Source: Gammaproteobacteria bacterium (GTDB taxonomy: Bacteria; Pseudomonadota; Gammaproteobacteria; Pseudomonadales; Porticoccaceae). From it: a stretch of 5,230 nt of DNA. Where the stretch lies: positions 1-5,230 of the forward strand of contig SBGI01000172.1 in assembly GCA_006227015.1 (NCBI GenBank). Reading direction: 5' to 3'. The notes below the pieces were generated by a model that saw only the letters and a program-made list of their open reading frames with translations, was not told the origin of the DNA and ran no database searches. Shown here one piece after another: positions 1 to 5,230 of this stretch. A program made the position numbers and the translations under genes. Within the stretch, counting starts at the first letter, position 1, and every line of letters starts with the position of its first letter.

Positions 1-279
1 GGCGGCAGTATCACCCTGGATATCAGCACCCGCAAACAGGCTGTGGCGGTGACGGTGGCGGACACCGGCTGCGGCATTCCCGAGGACCAGATCGACAATA
101 TCTTCGACCGCCACTTCAGAGGCGACCACGGCCAACCCTCCAGCGGCCAGTCCAACGGACTCGGCCTGGCCATCGTCAAACGCATCCTGGACCTGCACGG
201 CAGCCGTATTACCGTCTCCAGCACCATGAACCAGGGCACGCGCTTCGAGTTCAGCCTGCCGACCCCGGCGGTTGCCTGA
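1..279 (+). CDS. Sensor histidine kinase, C-terminal fragment (HATPase domain)
   Basis: This reading frame is open from the first base, so the gene begins outside the window and only its last 92 residues are seen. They form the C-terminal half of a GHKL/HATPase_c fold, which binds ATP so the kinase can phosphorylate its own histidine. Visible motifs are the G1 box DTGCGIP (residues 21-27), an F-box-like IFDRHFRGD (34-42), a short lid, and the G2 box GLGLAIV (53-59), followed by the usual closing strands ITVSS and TRFEFSLP. The N box, H box and any sensor or membrane segments lie upstream. It ends normally at TGA, with no receiver domain after it. A partner response regulator, if any, is not in this window, and the signal is unknown. 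The fragment is richer in G+C (about 60-70% in the lines counted) than genes further right. A GTG at 43 could be mistaken for a start, but it falls inside the domain. Confidence 0.93.
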   Translation, partial: GGSITLDISTRKQAVAVTVADTGCGIPEDQIDNIFDRHFRGDHGQPSSGQSNGLGLAIVKRILDLHGSRITVSSTMNQGTRFEFSLPTPAVA

Positions 280-391
280 CACTGCCTTAAGGGGCGAATT
301 ACACACGACACAGGGTTGCTATTTATACGTCTGGATATGATCATGCTGACCCATCCAAGCCACCCCGATTATTAAGTACCCAGGGAGTTTT

Positions 392-1360
392 ATGCTGATC
401 CCACTACTGGCCGTTATCGCAGGGCTGATTGTACTTGTCTGGAGTGCCGACCAGTTTGTGGACGGTGCCGCAGGCACCGCCGGTCACTTCGGCATGCCCC
501 CGCTGTTGATCGGCATGGTGATCGTCGGTTTTGGCACCTCTGCACCGGAAATGGTGGTCTCCGCCCTCGCCGCATCCCAAGGCAATCCGGGGATTGCTCT
601 GGGTAATGCCTACGGCTCCAATATCACTAATATTGCGCTGATTCTTGGCCTGACCGCAGTTATTAGCCCCATTGCGGTTCATTCCCAAGTGTTACGCAAG
701 GAGCTGCCCATCCTTATTGCACTTGCCGGCCTTGCTGCTTACCAGCTGTGGGATGGCCATGTATCCAGGGCGGATGCCTGGGTTCTACTGGGCCTGTTTG
801 GTTGCTTGATGGGTTGGACTATCTGGCAGGGGCTGCGCAATAAAACGGATGTACTGGGTAATGAGGTGGCTGAAGAACTGGCGTCCCACCCAACAGCACT
901 GTCCAAAGCGTTGTGGCGACTGATTCTGGGGCTGATTTTGCTGGTCGCCAGCTCCAGAATACTGGTCTGGGGCGCAGTAGAAATCGCCCAAGGATTAGGG
1001 GTCAGCGATATTGTCATCGGCCTGACCATTATCGCCATCGGCACATCTCTGCCGGAACTGGCCTCATCGCTGGCCGCCACACGCAAGGGCGAACACGACA
1101 TTGCTCTGGGTAATGTGCTGGGCTCAAATATCTTTAATACCCTGGCGGTGGTTGGTATCGCAGGCGCCATTCACCCCATGTCGGTGGGGCCGGAAGTCCT
1201 CAGCCGAGACCTGCTGGTGATGACAGCCCTGACACTGCTGTTGTTTGTGTTCTGCTATGGGTTCCGCGGTCCGGGTCGGATCAACCGCGTTGAGGGGTTG
1301 GTTCTGTTGACCTGCTATATCGGCTATATGGTTTACCTGGGCTCAACGGTATTCAGCTAA
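392..1360 (+). CDS. yrbG: Calcium/sodium antiporter, YrbG-like (CaCA superfamily)
   Basis: A complete 322-residue integral membrane protein of the Na+/Ca2+ exchanger superfamily, expected in the inner membrane, where relatives exchange cations against Na+ or H+. The two inverted signature repeats are clear: alpha-1 with GTSAPE (48-53) and GNAYGSN (71-77), and alpha-2 with GTSLPE (217-222) and GNVLGSNIFN (240-249). The acidic residue in each GTS-x-PE motif and the Asn in GSN belong to the known ion-binding site. Hydrophobic segments cover almost the whole length, with a polar loop near 148-172, which fits about ten helices in two halves. Length and sequence match E. coli YrbG (about 325 residues), including VHSQVLRKELP after the first repeat. 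The ATG has AGGGAG (382-387) four bases upstream, rather close. It stands alone, not beside the kdsD/lpt genes as in E. coli. The actual substrate cannot be read from the sequence, and the symbol marks homology only. Confidence 0.93.
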   Translation: MLIPLLAVIAGLIVLVWSADQFVDGAAGTAGHFGMPPLLIGMVIVGFGTSAPEMVVSALAASQGNPGIALGNAYGSNITNIALILGLTAVISPIAVHSQVLRKELPILIALAGLAAYQLWDGHVSRADAWVLLGLFGCLMGWTIWQGLRNKTDVLGNEVAEELASHPTALSKALWRLILGLILLVASSRILVWGAVEIAQGLGVSDIVIGLTIIAIGTSLPELASSLAATRKGEHDIALGNVLGSNIFNTLAVVGIAGAIHPMSVGPEVLSRDLLVMTALTLLLFVFCYGFRGPGRINRVEGLVLLTCYIGYMVYLGSTVFS

Positions 1361-1409
1361 TGTTTCACCAAACCGCCACACAGAATCATTATAGGGCCCA
1401 GAGCGGCTC

Positions 1410-2495
1410 TCAAGGCCGATACAAAATGGCTTCGCCGCGAGAGTCTTTGGCCTGATAGAGTGCCGTATCTGCCATCCTAAGCAGGCTTTCCGAGTACTTG
1501 CTGTGCTCGGGGTAGAGACTGACGCCTACACTGGCGCCAATATTCAGCACCGTACCCGAAAGGCTATAGGGCTGGGATACCGCGCTGATCACCTGGCGAG
1601 CAACTTCCAGGGCCTTTTCTGCCCCGGATACCAGTTCCAGCACAGCAACAAATTCATCACCCCCCAGCCTGGCAATAAAATCGGTTTGCCGTAAGCACGC
1701 TTTAATGCGGTCGACGGCCTCTACCAGCACCTGATCCCCATACTCATGGCCGTGGTTATCATTTACGGCTTTAAAATAATCCAGGTCGATAAACAGCACA
1801 GCAAACATATGACTGTTCAGATAGGCATCATCAATGATCTGATCAAGGTGTTGCATAAAACTGCGACGGTTGGCGATGCCGGTGAGTTCATCCATATAGG
1901 ACAGTGTGTGTAATTGCTCCTCAATTCGCTTCCGCTCGATGATACTGGCCATGGCTTTCGCACAGGCAACCAGGAACCCATGCTCCAACTGCGATTGCTC
2001 ATGCCCCTCGCGCACATAGAGGTTGAGAACGCCCAATGTCTTGCCATGGGAAACAATGGGCATATTGTAGTGGCCGTGCGGCCTCATTCCCTCGGGCCGA
2101 ATGTCATGGTCGTGATCCACATGATCGCGAAAAATCAGTTCCTGCGTGGCCGCGGCCTTGCCACAGAGACACTGACCAAACCTGATTTGGCTACAAAGGC
2201 CCAAAAGCGAATCATTGAGGTTGTGGTGGGCTACCATTTTCAGACTGTCGCCAGTTTCACCCGCCAGGAACACACAACCCTTCTTATCCAGCGACAGCCA
2301 GGGTATATCCAGCACCAGCACCAGGATTTTCTCCATCTGCTCGGCAAGCGAGACCGGCATCAGCGAAATATTGAGAATTTCATTCAAGGCATCCTGGATA
2401 TCACTTCGCTGTTTCAGCTCATTCATACGTAACTGGTATTCTTCAATTTGCTGCGTGAGACGAGTGATTTCCTCTTCCAGTTTGATCTGTTTCAT
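1410..2495 (-). CDS. GAF domain diguanylate cyclase (GGDEF)
   Basis: A soluble 361-residue enzyme predicted to make cyclic di-GMP from two GTP. From the ATG at 2495 the order is: a charged helix likely to form a coiled coil (about 3-35); a GAF sensor domain (about 40-185); a linker helix IIERKRIEEQLHTLSYMDELTG; and a GGDEF domain (about 200-361). Catalytic features are intact: DELTGIANRR (202-211), FIDLDYFKAVNDNHGH (235-250) and GGDEF (278-282). An RQTD inhibitory site (269-272) lies exactly five residues before GGDEF, so feedback inhibition by product is expected. There is no EAL domain, signal peptide or membrane helix. The GAF domain carries CLCG (109-112) and a His-rich stretch ending HGHY. 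A longer reading from TTG at 2549 adds 18 residues, but that codon lies inside the predicted -10 element, so ATG 2495 is preferred although its ribosome site is weak. It faces the antiporter tail to tail and diverges from the secreted-protein gene. Confidence 0.92.
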   Translation of the reverse strand: MKQIKLEEEITRLTQQIEEYQLRMNELKQRSDIQDALNEILNISLMPVSLAEQMEKILVLVLDIPWLSLDKKGCVFLAGETGDSLKMVAHHNLNDSLLGLCSQIRFGQCLCGKAAATQELIFRDHVDHDHDIRPEGMRPHGHYNMPIVSHGKTLGVLNLYVREGHEQSQLEHGFLVACAKAMASIIERKRIEEQLHTLSYMDELTGIANRRSFMQHLDQIIDDAYLNSHMFAVLFIDLDYFKAVNDNHGHEYGDQVLVEAVDRIKACLRQTDFIARLGGDEFVAVLELVSGAEKALEVARQVISAVSQPYSLSGTVLNIGASVGVSLYPEHSKYSESLLRMADTALYQAKDSRGEAILYRP

Positions 2496-2540
2496 TTGTT
2501 TATTCTGTCTAAAAGGCCTGCTTGCCAACCAAGCGCAAGG

Positions 2541-2553
2541 CTCATGCAATATA
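2541..2553 (-). promoter_or_regulatory. Predicted -10 element and start site of the cyclase gene
   Basis: On the minus strand, 2553 to 2548 reads TATATT, a 5 of 6 match to the sigma-70 -10 consensus. Transcription would start near 2541, a G, giving a 46-base untranslated leader before the ATG at 2495. With a 17-base spacer the -35 hexamer would be AACAGA (2576-2571), which is poor. That is typical of a promoter needing an activator bound at -41.5, which is where the neighbouring palindrome lies. The element and spacing are seen in the sequence; promoter activity is inferred. Confidence 0.45.
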
Positions 2554-2575
2554 AAGCGTATCGACCTCTTTCTGT

Positions 2576-2589
2576 TTGACTTAAGTCAC
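2576..2589. promoter_or_regulatory. FNR/Dnr-like palindromic operator
   Basis: The plus strand reads TTGACTTAAGTCAC. Its inner 12 bases, TGACTTAAGTCA, are a perfect palindrome. It matches 7 of 10 defined positions of the FNR/Anr consensus TTGAT-N4-ATCAA and is closer to the TTGAC/GTCAA half-sites reported for some Dnr/Nnr-type regulators. The centre (2582.5) is at -41.5 from the predicted cyclase start at 2541, the usual activator position for CRP/FNR family proteins. It could instead be a site for another dimeric regulator such as a MarR or GntR type. No regulator gene is in the window. Confidence 0.4.
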
Positions 2590-2754
2590 CGGCCCCTCAC
2601 AACCTGTTTAAAGTTTTTGACCCAAGCGCCGAAGGAATTTGTAAGCGTCTGAATTTTTGAAGTGCCAGATTGTTTAGGGCAATAATCAGGGCTCGTATAC
2701 GGCCTGGGTCTGTTCTGTCTCTGTGACAAGGCGAGCAGGAATGAAAGGTCAAAT

Positions 2755-2784
2755 TTGATAACCGAACGGTCGCCCCACTATCAG
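2755..2784 (+). promoter_or_regulatory. Possible sigma-70 promoter of the secreted-protein gene
   Basis: TTGATA (2755-2760) matches five of six -35 positions and is followed 18 bases later by TATCAG (2779-2784), four of six at -10. The -35 overlaps a small palindrome, TCAAATTTGA (2749-2758), which might bind a regulator. Transcription would begin near 2791 and leave a leader of about 160 bases. This is the best pair found between 2640 and 2880, but matches of this quality arise by chance. No -24/-12 sigma-54 motif was seen. Confidence 0.25.
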
Positions 2785-2840
2785 AAATCATCTTGATGCT
2801 GGTCTATTGTTTCTAAAGCGTGCTGTAGTTCTCATTTTTT

Positions 2841-2883
2841 CATCCCTGAAACGTAAAGCTCCACGGCTTTTTCGTGGGGGATG
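2841..2883 (+). promoter_or_regulatory. Structured 5' leader with competing hairpins
   Basis: CATCCC (2841-2846) can pair with GGGATG (2878-2883), stacked directly on an inner hairpin CCACG (2861-2865) with CGTGG (2873-2877) around a GCTTTTT loop. The 14 bases TGAAACGTAAAGCT bulge out on the 5' side. Within them AAAGC (2855-2859) can pair with GCTTT (2866-2870) in the loop, either as an alternative hairpin or as a strained pseudoknot. Alternatively CTCCACG and CGTGGGG form one longer stem. The element ends 66 bases before the chosen start codon, so any control would act through the leader. ACGTAAAGC resembles the ACGCAAAGC segment of GEMM-I riboswitches, but the rest of that fold is not visible. 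Confidence 0.35.
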
Positions 2884-2935
2884 TTTAGTGCCGCAAAAAA
2901 AATAAACCAAGGAGAAAAACGACCAAGAAGCCTCA

Positions 2936-2941
2936 GAGGAG
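2936..2941 (+). promoter_or_regulatory. Ribosome binding site that sets the start at 2950
   Basis: GAGGAG lies eight bases before the ATG at 2950, close to ideal, and the protein from this ATG opens directly with a signal peptide. The earlier in-frame ATG at 2881 is preceded by GTGGGGG inside a predicted hairpin and would put 23 mostly charged residues in front of the signal peptide, so it is judged non-coding leader. Confidence 0.85.
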
Positions 2942-2949
2942 TTATTGCC

Positions 2950-5025
2950 ATGAATAAGCACATGCCCAGATGTGCCAGCACATCACTCATTAAATTGTTA
3001 ATAAGCGGCCTTTACCTGATGGCGGCCAGCGCATTCGGAGCCACTGTGCAGTTGTATCAGAATGACTTTGAATCCCCCAACCAAACACCTGTCAAAAACT
3101 GTGGCTATGCGCTGGATAGCACTGCCATCAATACCATGTATGGGACCCCTCAGAACCAGTTTGCACAAATCAACACCGTAGAAACCGTGTTGATCAATGC
3201 AACCGGGGGCTCGCCCAATTACTCGGACCCAACAGGTATGGGAGGCAACTACTCCATCGGCATGTTTTCTTCCACCCAGAATGACCATTTGTCACTCACC
3301 TTCGATAGCCAAAACCTCGGTTATATCAATGTTGGTATGGATATCTCTGCTATTGGCGTTCAGGGCTGCGGGGTGCCCGCCGGATACGATGTGCCGATCT
3401 ATGAAGTCAGTCTTCTAGACAGCCCGGGAGGCAATTTCAATTTCAACAATACGGTTTTGGATACCCAACAGATTCAGGGTGTGAAAGGCCCGGACGCCTG
3501 GACCTTCACCTGGACTAATCACGTCATTGCCCTTGATGCCAGCCAGTCTACCGATGGCAATGTGTCCATTGTCTGGGATTTTCAGGGTAATAGTCCGTAC
3601 GGCGTATTTGATAATCTCATCATTACCGCATCCACCGACCCTGGCGACCTTGGTGATGACGATGGCATCTGTATCTATCAGGAGGAAACACCCGGACAGG
3701 GTGATTTTGTACAGGTCGGTGAAGCCGATATTTTCGATAGATCTTCTGAAACAGCTTCTCAGGTCTTTGCCTACGGCCAAACCTATACAGCAAGTTACAG
3801 TGGCTCAGAACCCCTGGCGTTGCCCGAGGTATCGCAACTGGTTCCCTGGCAGACCAGCGAGGGGCTGGTACTGGGTATTATTCACGATAGACACGATGAC
3901 ACAACCGGAGGAAACGCACACTTTGACTATGTATTGAGTGGTGACACCTGGGGCAGCCTTGTTGGAGATGACGGGGCGGAAACCGCCAATGGGTTGTGGA
4001 CTTGGTCTGCCTGCTGTACCGATGGCGGCGTGATGGGAACACTGGATGGCGACTGGTCACTGGTCATTGAAAATGTCTCTTTCTCCGGCATCAACACGTG
4101 GCAAGTGACGGGCGCAAACGGCGCCACAACGCTGGACATGAACAAGCGGCTGAAGTTGGAACCCTGTGCAGCAGAGCCTCCGCAATCCGGCTTCAGGAAA
4201 ACGTTAGTCAGTGGTCCTGATCTGGATGACGACAGTGAAATTGATCTGGTTGTAGCGAAAAAACCGGGATCCCCCCATGCATATGAGTTCAGCATCCATT
4301 ATCAGGATGAGGAGAATCCCAACGTCTTCGTCGCCGACACTCTTCCCGCTGAATGGATTGCCAAAGATGTATCCGGGAGTTCTGTCGATGTTGACGAATG
4401 TGGTGAGCAGGACAGTCTGTCCACCGACGACGGGGAGGTAGCTCTCTTTAAAGGCGGGAAACTGGATAAAAAATGTCAGTCTTCAACTCACCTCGAATGG
4501 GTACCACCCCAGGAAGGCGGAACAATCACTGTTCTTACTGAAACCAGACAAAGCCCTGGCAAAGGCCATAAATCAGACGTATATGCCCCCACATCCTGTG
4601 GCGCGCTGACACTGAACAATGGTGCTATCGCCTATGAAACTGACGAATACGGGGAACTGGTTATTGACGAACACGGTGATCCGGTTGTACTGGGGGAGAC
4701 TGATGCACTTTGTCTGGCTGCCGTGAGTTCAGACTTGTTGCTCACCAACAATGATCGTTCAGAGGCCGCAGACCATGATGGCGACACCATTCCATCCTAT
4801 GTCGAGGCCTGTCTATCAGAGGTCCGAACCAACCCGTGTAGTGCTGATACCGACGGTGACGGCTTTAACGACAACGACGACAACTGTCCCGTTGATTTCA
4901 ACGGCGACCAGCTCGACTCGGATGGTGATGGCCTTGGTGATGCCTGTGACCCGGATGACGATAACGATGGAGTCCCGGATCTGGAAGATCCCTGTCCTCT
5001 AGACCCCTATGATTTATGTTTTTAA
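2950..5025 (+). CDS. Secreted multidomain protein with C-terminal TSP3 repeats
   Basis: A 691-residue exported protein of unknown function. Residues 1-30 form a Sec signal peptide: a basic start, hydrophobic [17 protein letters not shown], and likely cleavage AFG|ATV. Region 1 (about 33-227) is rich in beta strands, with NDFESP near the start and VFDNLIITA at the end, as in jelly-roll carbohydrate-binding or LamG-like sandwiches. Region 2 (about 236-405) contains [11 protein letters not shown] (349-359) and SGINTW (379-384), a pattern I associate with extracellular beta domains of secreted proteobacterial proteins but cannot name. Region 3 (about 413-597) includes [10 protein letters not shown] (460-469), like the DUF11/Ig-like repeat motif. 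The end (608-691) holds acidic TSP3-type repeats. No enzyme motif, PEP-CTERM, LPxTG or type IX sorting tail is present, so release through type II secretion is plausible but unproven. Tandem TAA and TAG stops precede a strong terminator. A role as matrix or adhesion protein is inference. Confidence 0.88.
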   Translation: MNKHMPRCASTSLIKLLISGLYLMAASAFGATVQLYQNDFESPNQTPVKNCGYALDSTAINTMYGTPQNQFAQINTVETVLINATGGSPNYSDPTGMGGNYSIGMFSSTQNDHLSLTFDSQNLGYINVGMDISAIGVQGCGVPAGYDVPIYEVSLLDSPGGNFNFNNTVLDTQQIQGVKGPDAWTFTWTNHVIALDASQSTDGNVSIVWDFQGNSPYGVFDNLIITASTDPGDLGDDDGICIYQEETPGQGDFVQVGEADIFDRSSETASQVFAYGQTYTASYSGSEPLALPEVSQLVPWQTSEGLVLGIIHDRHDDTTGGNAHFDYVLSGDTWGSLVGDDGAETANGLWTWSACCTDGGVMGTLDGDWSLVIENVSFSGINTWQVTGANGATTLDMNKRLKLEPCAAEPPQSGFRKTLVSGPDLDDDSEIDLVVAKKPGSPHAYEFSIHYQDEENPNVFVADTLPAEWIAKDVSGSSVDVDECGEQDSLSTDDGEVALFKGGKLDKKCQSSTHLEWVPPQEGGTITVLTETRQSPGKGHKSDVYAPTSCGALTLNNGAIAYETDEYGELVIDEHGDPVVLGETDALCLAAVSSDLLLTNNDRSEAADHDGDTIPSYVEACLSEVRTNPCSADTDGDGFNDNDDNCPVDFNGDQLDSDGDGLGDACDPDDDNDGVPDLEDPCPLDPYDLCF
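4771..5022 (+). repeat. Thrombospondin type 3 calcium-binding repeats (coding)
   Basis: These codons give the last 84 residues of the secreted protein. They hold degenerate acidic repeats: [41 protein letters not shown] and [15 protein letters not shown]. The DxDxDGxxD pattern is the known TSP3 calcium ligand set. Six cysteines fall in this stretch, an even number that fits disulfide pairing outside the cytoplasm. In this family the repeats fold only with bound calcium. The DNA is repetitive too (GAT/GAC and GGT/GGC codons), so repeat number could vary between strains. The repeats end two residues before the stop region, with no anchor after them. Confidence 0.9.
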
Positions 5026-5048
5026 TAGGGTTAACATTCATCAACTTG

Positions 5049-5076
5049 GAACCCCGCTTACGCGGGGTTCTTTTTT
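5049..5076 (+). terminator. Rho-independent terminator of the secreted-protein gene
   Basis: A perfect nine-base-pair stem, GAACCCCGC (5049-5057) with GCGGGGTTC (5062-5070), closes a TTAC loop and is followed by six T (5071-5076). It lies 23 bases after the stop codon, a textbook intrinsic terminator. The 5026-5048 spacer shows nothing else. Confidence 0.95.
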
Positions 5077-5116
5077 ATCGATACGACTGGGCATTGACCA
5101 CTGCATAGCGGGCATT

Positions 5117-5147
5117 AAAAAAGGCCGCCCACTTGGGCAGCCTTTTT
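5117..5147 (-). terminator. Rho-independent terminator of the tRNA-Lys transcript
   Basis: On the minus strand AAAAAGGCTGCCC (5147-5135) pairs over 13 positions with GGGCGGCCTTTTT (5130-5118) around an AAGT loop, ending in six T (5122-5117). One pair is a G-U wobble on the minus-strand RNA but a C-A mismatch on the plus strand, which favours minus-strand use. It begins five bases after the tRNA 3' end. Because A and T runs flank both sides, weak action in the other direction is possible. Confidence 0.9.
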
Positions 5148-5152
5148 AAATT

Positions 5153-5228
5153 TGGTGGGTCGTGCTGGATTCGAACCAGCGACCAATTGGTTAAAAGCCA
5201 ACTGCTCTACCAACTGAGCTAACGACCC
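5153..5228 (-). tRNA. tRNA-Lys (anticodon UUU)
   Basis: The minus strand gives a 76-base tRNA with encoded CCA (5155-5153). The acceptor stem pairs GGGTCGT (5228-5222) with ACGACCC (5163-5157) and the discriminator is A. The D arm is GCTC-AGTTGGTA-GAGC. The anticodon arm is GTTGG-CTTTTAA-CCAAT, with TTT at 5195-5193. The T arm is GCTGG-TTCGAAT-CCAGC. It reads AAA and AAG lysine codons. It closely resembles E. coli tRNA-Lys, with changes in the anticodon and T stems. Only two bases remain upstream, so its promoter, or other tRNAs in the same transcript, lie outside the window. Confidence 0.98.
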
Positions 5229-5230
5229 TT

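Larger units (their letters stand above)
2496..2949. other. Divergent intergenic region, 454 bases
   Basis: No convincing gene lies here. The sequence is lower in G+C than the flanking genes (43% in 2641-2700). The left third holds the predicted cyclase promoter and its palindromic operator. The right third holds a leader with stable hairpins and the ribosome site of the secreted-protein gene. The middle (about 2600-2750) shows only a TTGACC (2617-2622) and TGTAAG (2640-2645) pair, 17 bases apart, which could be a plus-strand promoter but is far from any gene start. A 64-codon minus-strand frame at 2597-2791 lacks a ribosome site and recognisable content. The length is generous for two divergent promoters, so an unrecognised small RNA cannot be excluded. 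Confidence 0.7.

Noticed and set aside
316..341. TTGCTA and TATGAT before the antiporter as a promoter
   Set aside because: The spacer is only 14 bases. TATGAT alone is a fair -10, but no -35 fits at 16-18 bases, so the antiporter promoter remains undecided.
404..1170. Open frames on the minus strand across the antiporter gene
   Set aside because: They lie opposite a gene with clear family motifs over its full length and their translations look like reverse-frame noise.
1388..1413. Perfect TATAAT on the minus strand after the cyclase gene
   Set aside because: The only -35-like hexamer, TTGAGA, is 14 bases away, too close, and the transcript would just run antisense into the antiporter gene.
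1394..1417. Possible bidirectional terminator between the antiporter and the cyclase
   Set aside because: GGCC arms around AGAG/CTCT can pair only with an uneven internal loop, there is no T run on either strand, and it overlaps the cyclase stop codon.
1914..2652. Plus-strand open frames opposite the cyclase gene
   Set aside because: They are antisense to well conserved GAF coding sequence and have no domain-like content or ribosome sites.
2597..2791. A 64-codon minus-strand open frame in the divergent spacer
   Set aside because: No ribosome site precedes its ATG, the peptide has no recognisable features, and it would overlap the predicted plus-strand promoter.
2841..2894. Canonical GEMM-I cyclic di-GMP riboswitch
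   Set aside because: Only an ACGCAAAGC-like string is present. The GGCAAACC/GAAA hairpin before it and the GGGTTGCC segment after it are missing, so a firm call is not justified.
2881..2949. N-terminal extension of the secreted protein from the ATG at 2881
   Set aside because: A much better ribosome site serves the ATG at 2950, which starts directly with a signal peptide. The ATG at 2881 lies in a predicted stem.

Overview
The window looks like chromosomal DNA of a free-living, probably aquatic or marine, gammaproteobacterium. The tRNA-Lys gene at the right edge is close to the enterobacterial tRNA-Lys(UUU) with an encoded CCA. The antiporter resembles E. coli YrbG. The large secreted protein with thrombospondin type 3 (TSP3) repeats is of a kind often seen in marine Gammaproteobacteria. 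The genus cannot be told from this sequence.

Layout, left to right. Positions 1-279 (+) are the C-terminal ATP-binding end of a sensor histidine kinase that starts outside the window. Positions 392-1360 (+) encode a complete YrbG-type Na+/Ca2+ exchanger family protein with both signature repeats. It converges, across a 49-base gap, on a minus-strand gene (1410-2495) for a GAF-GGDEF diguanylate cyclase. A 454-base non-coding region (2496-2949) separates this cyclase from the divergent plus-strand gene 2950-5025. That gene encodes a 691-residue Sec-exported, multidomain protein ending in calcium-binding-type TSP3 repeats. A strong terminator follows it. A second terminator and a tRNA-Lys(UUU) gene lie on the minus strand at the right end.

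The divergent region is the most interesting part. On the cyclase side there is a perfect 12-base palindrome with FNR/Dnr-like half-sites. Its centre falls exactly at -41.5 relative to the start site predicted from a TATATT -10 element, the layout of a class II activator promoter. This also argues for the ATG at 2495 over the longer TTG reading. On the secreted-protein side there is a long leader with a compact, mutually exclusive set of hairpins and the string ACGTAAAGC, which resembles one segment of the GEMM-I c-di-GMP riboswitch but lacks its other parts. A testable reading is that a redox- or oxygen-controlled c-di-GMP synthase sits beside a surface or matrix protein that it may help to control. 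That link is inference. No mobile element, CRISPR array or phage gene is visible.
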